From Pseudomonas sp. RIT409 (GTDB taxonomy: Bacteria > Pseudomonadota > Gammaproteobacteria > Pseudomonadales > Pseudomonadaceae), in the NCBI RefSeq assembly GCF_003052515.2, contig NZ_QARE02000024.1:1-64000 (forward strand): a stretch of DNA of 64,000 nucleotides. The letters are read 5' to 3'. The position numbers were made by a program, and so were the translations under genes. The notes beneath the pieces were generated by a model that saw only the letters and a list, made by a program, of their open reading frames with translations, was not told where the DNA came from and did not search any database. The first letter of the stretch is position 1. Each line of letters starts with the position of its first letter. Positions 1 to 8,317 of this stretch are shown one piece after another.

Positions 1-202
1 GAACGTCGGCTTTTGCTGTTTGCAAATACCACCAGACGGCCCCGTGAATAAGCACCGACGCCGCAACCAATAGCAGAACGTACGGTGCATTCAAACCTCC
101 GGGTCGCGAAGTGTTTTCCTTGAAAGGAATACTCGGCCAGCCACCAGAAAGTTCATGCGGGGGCGGCTCGGGTAAAGCTTTCATTTTTACCGCGTCGTTC
201 AT
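1..202 (-). CDS. N-terminus of membrane-anchored protein, possibly TonB-like (partial)
   Basis: A frame starts with ATG at 202, behind a good Shine-Dalgarno (GAGGGAGC), and runs off the left edge after 67 codons. The first 40 residues are proline-rich and look cytoplasmic. They are followed by one hydrophobic stretch (about residues 41-60, ending in WWYLQ), which predicts an N-terminal signal anchor. Short proline-rich cytoplasmic leaders followed by one anchor are typical of TonB-type energy transducers, but no diagnostic domain is inside the window. The coding call is good; the family suggestion is weak. Confidence 0.6.
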   Translation of the reverse strand, partial: MNDAVKMKALPEPPPHELSGGWPSIPFKENTSRPGGLNAPYVLLLVAASVLIHGAVWWYLQTAKADV

Positions 203-1392
203 TAAAGCTCCCTCGGATTAAAGAAGGGCAATACGGGCTCGTTCAAACATGTGGCAATGTTCGAATGCGTGACGCCTGCGCAGAGAGAAGGCGAATAGAC
301 GTCAATAGCGGGCGACTCACTGCCAGCTAAAGGTCAACAATCTGTACCGATGAAGTGCTCAAGAAGATGGCATGGCAATGTCCTGATTCTTGTTCTGTAC
401 GTTGAGGTGAATAGGGGACCGACGGCCTTTACATCACTGATTTAGCAACCGGTATGCCAGCCGAGACCCTCTGGGGCGGGCTTTTCAGCGCTGGCAGCCT
501 CGATGTCGCATTCTTGTAAGTTTTTAGCGATCCCATGATTCATTGGTTGTTTTCTTGCCGATAGCGATCTGTTTTTTTTGAAAAATCGGGGGCGAGCGAG
601 CCCGACGAATTGCGCGGTGTGTCTTCGCGAAAGTTCGGCTTCAAGCGATGTTTATAACTGCACCAAACCTGTTAGTTGGGTGTCATCTTGGTGCGTGAGG
701 TATTAACGAGGCATGCGGTTGGGCTCCTTTGTTAAATGACTAATGGGTCACACGTTGTGAGATGGAACAGTTTTCAGGGCGAACGAGAGCGTCCATCCGA
801 TCTTGATGGCTATTTAATATTTGGTTACCGCTGAATGTAAGAAAATGTCCCGAATTTATAAAAGTCTGTTATCGCCTTATTGTCAGGGTCGAGAAGCACT
901 AAATAAAAAAGAGGGTCGTCACAAAAAAATAAATCACCCAGCGAATACCCACGCGTCTCAGACACCGTAGGTTTGCCCAGGTCGGTCAAACGAGGCCGCT
1001 AGTGGGGAGTGGCAAAGCTGGCGCAGTGCGGTGGAGCGAGGCGTGGGGCACCCGAATCAGGGGTCATGCCCAAGGGGGAGGCAGGCGCGAGGTCAAGCGG
1101 ATGGAGCGAATGGGGGGAGTGACGGACTGGCACGGATCGAATTCCTTATCGAGCGGACGCGAGACTTTTGGTAGGCGTCCTGCACTGTTATTGGACAGGG
1201 TGATGTCCTTTACATGCACCGTGGTGCGTATAGCGCACCGGTGGGCAGCGTATACCCACGACGAATAGCCTGTTTGGGCCGGTTCTCGTGGTACGGGCGT
1301 TCCACTTGAAAGAAATGTGCCAAAAAGCCGCCTTTTTGTAACATTTCTTCGCCGACGGCCCTTTGACGCGAGCGGGCCCGCCTTGTCGACGC
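203..1392. other. Long intergenic region without a supported protein gene
   Basis: About 1.2 kb in which I find no reading frame with convincing codon use and a start. The part from about 480 to 960 is clearly richer in A+T than the rest of the window. The frame at 1002-1268 lacks a Shine-Dalgarno and looks non-coding. On the minus strand, around 580-835, there is a sigma70-like pair, two mutually exclusive hairpins (661-682 versus 660-694) and a terminator-like hairpin with a T-run (581-605). This could be a small RNA gene or a long leader for the partial gene at the left edge. Confidence 0.5.
581..605 (-). terminator. Rho-independent terminator-like hairpin
   Basis: Read on the minus strand, TCGGG (605-601) pairs with CCCGA (590-586) and is followed at once by five T residues, then more T after a short break. 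No protein gene ends just upstream, so it may end a small RNA or attenuate transcription. Confidence 0.4.
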
Positions 1393-1425
1393 AGAAAAGG
1401 GACGGGCCTTCTAGGAAGCCCGTCC
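1393..1425 (-). terminator. Terminator after sirtuin gene
   Basis: An 8-bp perfect stem, GGACGGGC/GCCCGTCC (1425-1418 with 1407-1400), is followed on the minus strand by CTTTTCTG. It lies 27 nt beyond the stop of the sirtuin gene, in the right orientation. Confidence 0.75.
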
Positions 1426-1451
1426 AATGGCGGTATACCGAGGCCGCTGCG

Positions 1452-2297
1452 TCAACCCTCGCTCAGCCGCTGCTCCAGCGCCGGGAGCAGCGCCTCACAG
1501 GGGTCAGCCACTTTGAGTTGCAGCAGGTCATCCGCCCGGGTTTTGCCCAGATTGATGGCAAGCAGAGGCTTGCCCTGCTCGGCGATGGCTCGGCACAGAC
1601 GAAACGCTGAATAAGCCATCAATGAAGACCCGACCACCAGCAGGCCGTCCGCAGCTTCGATGCGCGCCACGGCACGGGCGGCCGTCGGCGGGGCGACGTT
1701 CTCGCCGAAAAACACCACGTCGGGTTTCATCCGGTCACCGTTGCAGTGAGGGCAGTGCGGGACCTGAAAGCGCTCCTCGAACGCGGCATCCAGCAGCGTA
1801 TCGCCGTCGGGGGCCTGTACGGCGTCCACCTCTGCCAGATAAGGGTTCTGTTCCATGAGCGTGAGTTGGACCCGGTCGCGTTCGGTGCGCTGGCGGCAGT
1901 CCAGGCACAGCACCCAATGGAGGCTGCCGTGCAGTTCGATGACGTCCTCGCTGCCCGCCTGATCGTGCAGGGTGTCCACGTTCTGAGTGATGACCCCGCT
2001 GATCAAGCCCTGCCGCTCCAACCTCGCCAGGGCCGCGTGGGCGGCGTTGGGTCGGGCCGCCCGTACCCTTGGCCATCCCAGCATGGCCCGCGCCCAATAG
2101 CGGCGGCGCGCCTGGGGCGCGTTGAGAAATTCCTGAAACATCATCGGTTGCCGCCCACGCCGTACCCCTTCGCTGTCGCGATAGTCGGGAATACCGGACG
2201 ACGTGCTGATGCCTGCACCGGTCAATACCGCGAAAGAGCGGCCGGTCATCCAGTGCAAGAGGGATTCGACGCTGGTCGGAACGGGCGAGTCGAGCAT
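1452..2297 (-). CDS. NAD-dependent protein deacylase, sirtuin (Sir2) family
   Basis: A 281-residue protein with the full Sir2 signature set. It has the NAD-binding GAGIS motif at 27-31, QNVDTLH at 105-111, the catalytic His in ELHG at 123, and two zinc-binding CxxC pairs (131/134 and 182/185). Sirtuins remove acyl groups from lysines, using NAD and releasing nicotinamide and O-acyl-ADP-ribose. There is a long insertion between the two CxxC pairs, as in class II bacterial sirtuins, so deacylation or lipoamidation chemistry rather than simple deacetylation is possible. The gene is monocistronic, with its own terminator at 1393-1425. Confidence 0.9.
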   Translation of the reverse strand: MLDSPVPTSVESLLHWMTGRSFAVLTGAGISTSSGIPDYRDSEGVRRGRQPMMFQEFLNAPQARRRYWARAMLGWPRVRAARPNAAHAALARLERQGLISGVITQNVDTLHDQAGSEDVIELHGSLHWVLCLDCRQRTERDRVQLTLMEQNPYLAEVDAVQAPDGDTLLDAAFEERFQVPHCPHCNGDRMKPDVVFFGENVAPPTAARAVARIEAADGLLVVGSSLMAYSAFRLCRAIAEQGKPLLAINLGKTRADDLLQLKVADPCEALLPALEQRLSEG

Positions 2298-2528
2298 GGG
2301 CAGGTCCTCGTGAACACGGCAAGTGAGCTGATACTAAACGAGGAGGGGGAGGTTGTGCGGCGGGCTGACACTGGGTCGGTATCGAGGCAGTCCCGTGCAG
2401 CGATGAGCCGTATCGCGAAGGCGGTCAGCCAACCGCCCCCGCGTTCTCCGACGCACCGCCGTGCACAAGACTTCACGACTGCTGCGCAATCCGAGTGGAC
2501 CACACAGCGGTCACAGCCTTCCCTTCGG

Positions 2529-3353
2529 CTAACTCAACAGCTCGGCAAACGCCTTGTCCGCTTCCAGCACCGCAGGCAGGGCGGCGAACAGGGCTTGCAG
2601 GTCAACGCCCTCGAACAGCGGGCCGTCGACCGCCTGGCGCGCCTCGGGGGTGGCGCCGCCGTGGTCTTCCAGCGCGTCGGCGACGAGAATGGCCTGCGCC
2701 ACGATGCGTGCCTGGGTCGAGTCACCGGGTGCCTGCATGGGACGGGCCTGATACGCGATAGCGTGCTGGATCACGGGTGGCAGCTGCCAGCGCCTTGCCA
2801 GTTCCGCGCCCACTTCCGGGTAGCCGAAGCCCAATTGCAGGGTTTCCAGCGCCGCACGGCTGGTGGTGCCGGTCTTGCTGACCTGGTTGATACGCTCGGC
2901 CACGTGCGGTGCGCCGGTCTGGATCAGCAATTCCCCGATGTCATGCATCACGCCGCAGGTGAAGGCGATTTCGGCATCGGCCTTGGATTGCTTGGCCAGC
3001 AGGCGGGCGATTCCCGCCACCTGAAAGCTCCTCAGCCAGAACCCCTTGAGGTCGAAACTGGCACTGGCCTTGAACGCGCCGGTCACGGCTGACGCCAGCA
3101 CCAAGGTGCGCAGGGTGTTGAAGCCCAGCCGCATCGCTGCGTCCTCGATGCTCGAAGACTCCCGCGCCCCTCGGAAGCGCGCCGAGTTCGCCAGGCGCAG
3201 GATCTTGGCCGCAATGACAGGATCTTTCTCGATGTTGCGTGCAACGCTTTCCAGATTCGACGACGGATTGTCGAATTGTTGAATCAGGTCCTGAGCCACT
3301 TTAGGAATGCTCGGAAGACTGCCCAAATCCGCAAACAACTGCTCGATACCCAT
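2529..3353 (-). CDS. HDOD domain protein
   Basis: A 274-residue cytoplasmic protein that is almost entirely one HDOD domain. It begins with the typical LPSIPKVAQDLI-type segment (about 13-24) and carries an MHDIGE element near residue 136. HDOD proteins are non-catalytic HD-like signalling modules, often tied to motility, stress or second-messenger pathways. There is no attached GGDEF, EAL or receiver domain and no kinase gene nearby, so the input signal is unknown. About 230 bp downstream hold no gene. Confidence 0.85.
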   Translation of the reverse strand: MGIEQLFADLGSLPSIPKVAQDLIQQFDNPSSNLESVARNIEKDPVIAAKILRLANSARFRGARESSSIEDAAMRLGFNTLRTLVLASAVTGAFKASASFDLKGFWLRSFQVAGIARLLAKQSKADAEIAFTCGVMHDIGELLIQTGAPHVAERINQVSKTGTTSRAALETLQLGFGYPEVGAELARRWQLPPVIQHAIAYQARPMQAPGDSTQARIVAQAILVADALEDHGGATPEARQAVDGPLFEGVDLQALFAALPAVLEADKAFAELLS

Positions 3354-3469
3354 GGCCTGGCTCCTGTTTCGTCTGACTTACAACACCATAGGCAAGATTC
3401 CCGAAACTGCACGGCCTTCGTTGTGATTTTGATACGGTCGGCACAGACCGCTCGGAGCGGCTTGGGTGA

Positions 3470-3487
3470 CCCCTTGGAATCAAGGGG
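3470..3487 (-). terminator. Hairpin downstream of MBL-fold hydrolase gene
   Basis: A perfect 7-bp stem (CCCCTTG/CAAGGGG, GAAT loop) lies about 90 nt beyond the stop of the minus-strand MBL gene. There is no T-run, so termination is plausible but unproven. Confidence 0.35.
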
Positions 3488-3576
3488 TGCGCGGATCGAA
3501 AAGGCCGGATACACGCTTGGGCAATGTCGAAGCGGTTTCAGTCATAAGTCATCCTTGATCGTCAATGTGATAAGAG

Positions 3577-4347
3577 TCATGGGTCGAATTTCTTCAAATA
3601 GCCATCCACCAACTCGATCAGCCGTTCGCGACCGAAGCTGGCGCAGTGGCCACCATGCACCACCCGCACCGGCAGCTCGCGCAGCCGGTGCATGGTGCGG
3701 ATGTAGGCTTCGATGGACGAATGCGCGAGATTGTCCAGCAACTCGCCGTCGTATATGGCATCGCCGGAAAACAGTGTCTGGGTCTTGGCTTCCCACAAGC
3801 CAATGCTGCCGGGGGAGTGGCCCGGCAGGTGCAGCACCTCGAAATGCCGGTTGCCCAGATCAATGACATCCCCCTCGTCCAGAGTACGGGTCACGTGGGC
3901 GGCCTGGATTTTCCAATGGTCAAGATCGTAGTCGGGCGAGGGCAGGGCCGTGATGATCGGCCCCAGCTTGTGGCCGCCCAGGGTGGCGAGGCTGAAGTCA
4001 TGGGGATCGAAACCGGGTTCGACGAGCGTGAAATGGCCGTCCGAGGTGCGCAGTGCCTCGGCTTCGGCGCGGTGCACCAGGCATTCGTCGAATTCATGAT
4101 GGCAGCCTACGTGATCCAGGTGCACATGGCTGGCCACGGCACTGATGCGATGGCCGAAGAGGTGCCTGGCCGCTTCGCGCAGGCTGCAGATCCCCATGCC
4201 GGTGTCGACCACCAGGTCCTGATCCCGCCCGCGAATGTGCCAGATGTTGCAGCGCAACCACGGCGTGACGTGGGGCTCGGTGATCAGTGTGATGGCGTCA
4301 TCGATGGTACTGAATGCGTACCACTGGTCTGCGACTTTCTTGAGCAT
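3577..4347 (-). CDS. MBL-fold metallohydrolase
   Basis: The ATG at 4347 follows a GAGGCG Shine-Dalgarno and gives 256 residues starting MLKKVADQ. An upstream extension to 4623 is open but unlike coding sequence. The metal motif is HVHLDHVG (HxHxDH), followed later by a GHSPGS motif, a GDAIYDGEL aspartate motif and the C-terminal GGHCASFG histidine. This is the full ligand set of glyoxalase II/lactonase-like metallo-beta-lactamase-fold hydrolases, with two Zn or Fe ions expected. The substrate cannot be read from the sequence. The gene is divergent from ilvE, with about 250 bp between the starts. Confidence 0.85.
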   Translation of the reverse strand: MLKKVADQWYAFSTIDDAITLITEPHVTPWLRCNIWHIRGRDQDLVVDTGMGICSLREAARHLFGHRISAVASHVHLDHVGCHHEFDECLVHRAEAEALRTSDGHFTLVEPGFDPHDFSLATLGGHKLGPIITALPSPDYDLDHWKIQAAHVTRTLDEGDVIDLGNRHFEVLHLPGHSPGSIGLWEAKTQTLFSGDAIYDGELLDNLAHSSIEAYIRTMHRLRELPVRVVHGGHCASFGRERLIELVDGYLKKFDP

Positions 4348-4594
4348 TGTCGACGCCTCGCTCGGCGGGCCAGAAGGGAAGGCTGCCAGACTCGCAGGTT
4401 GTCGGCGCTTTTTGAAGAGGCGGGCGGGCCGCTCTTTTTCGTGTCTTGCGTGCTCGGGGCAGTTTGTCGAGCAAAAAATCAGTAATATGGCGCAACATCG
4501 GTGAAGGTCATGCCTGCGCCGTGCCTTCACGACCATATTGATGAAACGCCAGCCCCGGCACGACGGGCGCGCTGGCCAGGAAATAGAGGGTGTC

Positions 4595-5614
4595 ATGGGT
4601 AACGAGAGCATTAATTGGGACAAGCTGGGTTTCGACTACATCAAGACCGACAAGCGCTACCTGGCTCACTGGCGCGATGGTGAGTGGGACGAGGGCACCC
4701 TGACCGAAGACAACGTGCTGCACATCAGCGAGGGCTCGACCGCGCTGCACTACGGCCAGCAATGCTTCGAAGGCCTGAAGGCCTACCGCGCCAAAGATGG
4801 CTCGATCAACCTGTTTCGCCCTGACCAGAACGCCGCGCGGATGCAGCGCAGTTGCTCGCGTCTGCTGATGCCCCATGTGCCGACCGAGCAGTTCATCCAG
4901 GCCTGCAAGGACGTCGTGCGTGCCAATGAGCGTTTCATCCCGCCCTACGGCACCGGGGGCGCGCTCTACCTGAGGCCGTTCGTGATCGGCGTCGGCGACA
5001 ACATCGGCGTGCGCGCCGCGCCGGAATTCATCTTTTCGGTGTTCTGCATCCCGGTCGGCCCGTATTTCAAGGGCGGCATGAAGCCCCACAACTTCGTAAT
5101 CTCCAGCTACGACCGCGCAGCCCCCCAGGGTACCGGCGCGGCGAAGGTGGGCGGCAACTACGCGGCGAGCATGATGCCGGGCAGCGAAGCCAAGAAACAC
5201 GGCTTCGCCGACGCCATTTACCTGGACCCATTGACCCACTCGAAAATCGAGGAAGTCGGCTCGGCGAACTTCTTCGGCATCACCCATGACGATCAATTCA
5301 TCACGCCGCGTTCGCCTTCGGTACTGCCGGGCATCACCCGCCTGTCCCTGATCGAACTGGCTGAAAGCCGTCTGGGCCTGAAAGTCGTCGAGGGCGAAGT
5401 GTTCATCGACAAGCTGGACCAGTTCAAGGAAGCGGGCGCTTGTGGAACCGCCGCGGTGATCACCCCGATCGGTGGCATCAGCTACAAGGACACGCTGCAC
5501 GTCTTCCACAGCGAAACGGAAGTGGGGCCGGTCACCCAGCGCCTGTACCAGGAACTGACGGGCATTCAGTTCGGTGATATCGAAGGCCCGGCAGGCTGGG
5601 TCGTCAAAGTCTGA
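4595..5614 (+). CDS. ilvE: Branched-chain-amino-acid aminotransferase
   Basis: The protein has 339 residues from the ATG at 4595 (GAGGG Shine-Dalgarno just upstream) and the length expected for Pseudomonas IlvE. It is a fold-type IV PLP enzyme. Visible family features are the N-terminal HYGQQCFEGLKAYR segment, KVGGNYAASMMPG in the middle, and the CGTAAVITPIGGI phosphate-binding region near the C-terminus. It interconverts Leu, Ile and Val with their 2-oxo acids, using 2-oxoglutarate/glutamate. It is monocistronic, with a strong terminator 26 nt after the stop. Confidence 0.95.
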   Translation: MGNESINWDKLGFDYIKTDKRYLAHWRDGEWDEGTLTEDNVLHISEGSTALHYGQQCFEGLKAYRAKDGSINLFRPDQNAARMQRSCSRLLMPHVPTEQFIQACKDVVRANERFIPPYGTGGALYLRPFVIGVGDNIGVRAAPEFIFSVFCIPVGPYFKGGMKPHNFVISSYDRAAPQGTGAAKVGGNYAASMMPGSEAKKHGFADAIYLDPLTHSKIEEVGSANFFGITHDDQFITPRSPSVLPGITRLSLIELAESRLGLKVVEGEVFIDKLDQFKEAGACGTAAVITPIGGISYKDTLHVFHSETEVGPVTQRLYQELTGIQFGDIEGPAGWVVKV

Positions 5615-5640
5615 GGCTGACGCAGACGCCGCTTCATCCA

Positions 5641-5670
5641 AAACCACCGCCCGCAGGCGGTGGTTTCATT
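5641..5670. terminator. Bidirectional terminator between ilvE and doxX
   Basis: An 11-bp perfect stem (AAACCACCGCC 5641-5651 with GGCGGTGGTTT 5656-5666, CGCA loop) has a T-rich tail on the plus strand and TTTGG on the minus strand. It sits between two convergent genes and can serve both. Confidence 0.85.
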
Positions 5671-5678
5671 TCAGGGGC

Positions 5679-6146
5679 TCAACGAATGCCCCACCGTCGG
5701 TCCAACGACCATTTTCCCCCGCCCTTGGCGATGATGAGCAACAACAGACCTGCCCACGTCAGGTGCGTCGCCCAGGCATCGGGGTAGACGAACACCTCGA
5801 TGACCAGGGTCATGCCCAGCAGCGCGAACGCGGATAGGCGTGAGAACAACCCCAGAATCAACAGCGTGGGGAACAGGTGTTCGGCATAGGCCGCCAAATG
5901 TGCAGCCACCTCGGGCGGAATCAACGGCAACTTGTACTCGGTGCGAAACAGCTCATAGGTGCTGTCGGTCAGGGTGAGGAACCCTTCGACCTTGGTTCTG
6001 CCCGACATCAGAAACACGCCGGCGATGCCGAGCCGTGCAAGCAGCGAGAGCAGGTTGTCGTCGATCAGGCGGTACAGGGTGTCGGTGAACCGGTGCCAGT
6101 TCTCCGAACGCGATGGCGTTGGATGTTCAGTGCGCAGCGTGTCCAT
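5679..6146 (-). CDS. DoxX-family membrane protein of the bufferin operon
   Basis: I place the start at ATG 6146 because GGAG lies 6 nt upstream; this gives 155 residues and a 20-nt overlap with bufC. The protein has four hydrophobic helices, and GVFLMSGRTKVEGF after the first is a typical DoxX/DoxD core. DoxX proteins are small four-helix membrane proteins linked to thiol/quinone redox. They are often found with DUF2282-DUF692-DUF2063 gene sets, as here. It is the last gene of the four-gene unit. Its exact role is unknown; redox handling of the modified precursor is an inference. Confidence 0.8.
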   Translation of the reverse strand: MDTLRTEHPTPSRSENWHRFTDTLYRLIDDNLLSLLARLGIAGVFLMSGRTKVEGFLTLTDSTYELFRTEYKLPLIPPEVAAHLAAYAEHLFPTLLILGLFSRLSAFALLGMTLVIEVFVYPDAWATHLTWAGLLLLIIAKGGGKWSLDRRWGIR

Positions 6147-6912
6147 GAGCAGCTCCATGAGCGGGGTGAAGAACGGCCTCGGCAAAGACGTCCGCGCGGG
6201 CGAGTTGCGTCAGCAGGTTGAGTACGTCCAATGAAGGTTGAATGTCACTGCCGCATCGAGCGGCATGGGCGAGCGATTGGCCCGCCGCGCAAGCGTCCAG
6301 GAAGGCACAGCCGCCCGCGTCCAGCGGGTGCCACCCGACGACCCCGGCGCTGCGCACCAGCAGCGCGCCTTCGCCCTGCCAGGGCAACGACTGCGGCATG
6401 GCCGACCCCTCGCGATTGAGGCGCCAGATGCTGAACACCGGTTGGTCGGCATACCAGCCCCAGCGTGCGGCGACGCGGGGCTTGAGGTGCAGGTCTGCCA
6501 ATCGGTCGGGGGGCAGGCGGGCAATGCGTTCGAGGTCCAGGCCAGGTTCATCGACGGCGGTGTGGCATTGGGTCCACAGCCAGTCCAGCCGCGCGACATT
6601 GCCCAGATATGGCAGGGCCCGAGCGTGTTCGAAGCGGTCCAGAAAATCGGCAAAGCCCTCGCCATGAAAAATCAGCCGCGCGTCACGGGGTGGGCTCTGC
6701 TGCGCGTACAGCGTCGCGGCGGCGACCATCCACTCGCGGCCCACCAGTCGCTCGACGGTGGGGAAATTGGCAAGCAACGCGTCGACGGCACCTTTGATCA
6801 CGGTGTTGCGATACACCGTGAAACCGGGTTGCCGCGTCAGGTCGGACATGCCCGTCGCCTCGGGCCGGTACAACGCCTCGACGAACAGGTCCTGAAAGTC
6901 GCGCAAGCTCAT
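6127..6912 (-). CDS. bufC: DUF2063 partner protein (BufC/HvfC type)
   Basis: A 261-residue protein from ATG 6912, overlapping the stop of the MNIO gene by ATGA. The N-terminal third (LRDFQDLFVEALY..., then YRNTVIKGAVDALLANFPTVERLVG) is the conserved DUF2063 segment. In characterised relatives this family helps the MNIO enzyme dock its precursor peptide. A C-terminal winged-helix-like half follows, ending in a histidine-rich tail (HPAHGAAHGHAAH). The order precursor-MNIO-DUF2063 is the hallmark of bufferin and related RiPP operons. The tail could bind metal; that is inference. Confidence 0.85.
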   Translation of the reverse strand: MSLRDFQDLFVEALYRPEATGMSDLTRQPGFTVYRNTVIKGAVDALLANFPTVERLVGREWMVAAATLYAQQSPPRDARLIFHGEGFADFLDRFEHARALPYLGNVARLDWLWTQCHTAVDEPGLDLERIARLPPDRLADLHLKPRVAARWGWYADQPVFSIWRLNREGSAMPQSLPWQGEGALLVRSAGVVGWHPLDAGGCAFLDACAAGQSLAHAARCGSDIQPSLDVLNLLTQLARADVFAEAVLHPAHGAAHGHAAH

Positions 6913-7739
6913 GACAGCACCTCCAGCAGTGCCTGGGCCCGGTCTCGTTCTTGGAGCAGCTCGGCGAACGGTGGGATTCGGTCGTCTCGCTCGATCAGCG
7001 TCGGCCGTGGCCCGATCCGCTGGATCAGGTGCTCGTAAAGCGACCAGACCGCTTCGGCGACCGGCGCGTCGTGGGAGTCGATCAGCAGGTTTGCGCCTCC
7101 CGGGTCCAGGCTGTGCCCGGCCAGGTGAATCTCCATGATCGCGGTGTCGGGAAAGGCCTCCAGGTAGGCAGCGGCGTCGTAACCCATGTTGTGGGCACTG
7201 AGGAACACGTTGTTGATGTCCAGCAACACGCCACAGCCGGTGCGTTGGCATAGCGCGCTGAGAAACTCGACCTCACCGAAGGTGTGGCCTTCCAGAGCGA
7301 GGTAGTGGCTGGGATTTTCGATCGCGATGCGTCGACCCAGGCTGTCCTGCGTGCGTTGAATGTTGTCGGCGATACGCTGCAGCGCTTCCTCGGTGCGTGG
7401 AAACGGCAGCAGATCGGGGTGATATCGACCTCGCCAGGCGGACCAGGCGAGGTGCTCGGAAACAAGGACCGGTTTGACCCGGTCGATAAGCGCCTTCAGC
7501 CGTTTCAGGTGCTCGGCGTCAGGCGCGGTATCCGCCGCTAGCGAGAGTGACACACCGTGCAGTGACAGCGGGTGACGTTCGCCAATCAGCTCCAGCCACG
7601 CCAGGCGTGGGCCGCCGTCGATCATGTAGTTTTCCGGATGGACCTCGAACCACAGGCCCCGCGCATTGCAGTCATGAGCCTGCTGGTAATGATCGGCCTT
7701 CAGACCCAGGCCGGCACCCGGTGAGAGAGAGGTGTGCAT
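6909..7739 (-). CDS. bufB: MNIO (DUF692) multinuclear iron enzyme, bufferin-modifying
   Basis: A 276-residue TIM-barrel-type protein of the MbnB/TglH/BufB family. Its metal ligands are in place in order: Glu in GLWFEVHPENY, His in LHGVSLSL, His in SEHLAW, Glu/Asn in IENPSHYL, Asp/Asn in LLDINNVFLSAHN, and His in EIHLAGH. MNIO enzymes use two or three irons and O2 to convert cysteines of a precursor peptide to oxazolone/thioamide or thiooxazole groups. The gene follows the precursor by 52 bp and is translationally coupled to bufC. Confidence 0.9.
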   Translation of the reverse strand: MHTSLSPGAGLGLKADHYQQAHDCNARGLWFEVHPENYMIDGGPRLAWLELIGERHPLSLHGVSLSLAADTAPDAEHLKRLKALIDRVKPVLVSEHLAWSAWRGRYHPDLLPFPRTEEALQRIADNIQRTQDSLGRRIAIENPSHYLALEGHTFGEVEFLSALCQRTGCGVLLDINNVFLSAHNMGYDAAAYLEAFPDTAIMEIHLAGHSLDPGGANLLIDSHDAPVAEAVWSLYEHLIQRIGPRPTLIERDDRIPPFAELLQERDRAQALLEVLS

Positions 7740-7791
7740 GATCGACGTCAGCCCTTCGATGGTGTGTGAATCGGCGCTTGTGCAGTACCGG

Positions 7792-8061
7792 TTACATCGG
7801 GGTCAGCGAGCCCATGCCATGGGGCGTCTTGATCGAGGTGCAGGTACCCGCCGGCACGTTTTTCCAGGCATTGGTCTGGTAGTCGGTTTTCGAGGTGCCC
7901 GCGCAGGTGGTACCGGCTCCGGCCTTGCAATCGTTCTTGCCGGCCATGGCCACGCCGTAGCATTTTTCCATGGCCGGTGCCGAGCCGCTTTCGGCCGCGT
8001 TCACGCCGGTTGCGATGGAGGCGAAAGCCAGAGCGACGGCAGCGAGTTTGAGGTTGTTCAT
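7792..8061 (-). CDS. bufA: Bufferin-like DUF2282 precursor peptide
   Basis: An 89-residue protein starting at ATG 8061 with a GGGAG Shine-Dalgarno. A Sec signal peptide (residues 1-22 or 23, cut after VNA-A) precedes a mature part with four cysteines (34, 45, 53, 74) set in EKCYGVAMAGKNDC-, TTC- and GTC-type contexts typical of DUF2282. Relatives are ribosomally made, cysteine-modified, secreted copper-binding peptides called bufferins. Their signal peptide is unusual for a RiPP, because modification occurs in the cytoplasm before export. Copper as the metal is inferred from the family. Confidence 0.88.
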   Translation of the reverse strand: MNNLKLAAVALAFASIATGVNAAESGSAPAMEKCYGVAMAGKNDCKAGAGTTCAGTSKTDYQTNAWKNVPAGTCTSIKTPHGMGSLTPM

Positions 8062-8257
8062 GGTGGATCTCCCAATGCTTGAGTGAGGATGAATGCGTCA
8101 CGAGCGCTGATGCACATCGTGCGACAGGTCCGAACGTGAGTTCGACGCAGACCTTGGCGCGAGCTTGATTCGGCGCCCTGATGTTGCTGCGTGAGCCCAC
8201 TGGCTTGTGCCCCTGCACGACAATTTGACGAGGCCGTGCATCGGTTGCGAAGGGGAG

Positions 8258-8283
8258 TTCGCTCAAGGGCGTCGTTCGGTTAC
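8258..8283 (-). promoter_or_regulatory. ECF-sigma-type promoter GTAACC-N16-CGAA upstream of bufA
   Basis: On the minus strand GTAACC (8283-8278) is followed after exactly 16 nt by CGAA (8261-8258). From memory, this is the motif reported for the SigF regulon of Caulobacter, which controls DUF2282 operons. It lies about 197 nt upstream of the bufA start, so the leader would be long. No sigma factor or NrsF-type anti-sigma gene is next to it here. Confidence 0.6.
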
Positions 8284-8317
8284 ATCCGCCTGCACATTTT
8301 TTTATTCTGTCGGACGG

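Noticed and set aside
1002..1268. An 88-codon plus-strand frame in the left gap
   Set aside because: There is no Shine-Dalgarno, the composition is rich in Arg, Gly and Trp as in random high-GC frames, and no family is recognised.
8281..8310. T-rich stretch after the LysR gene as its terminator
   Set aside because: The T-run is on the plus strand while the LysR gene ends on the minus strand, and there is no stem before it.
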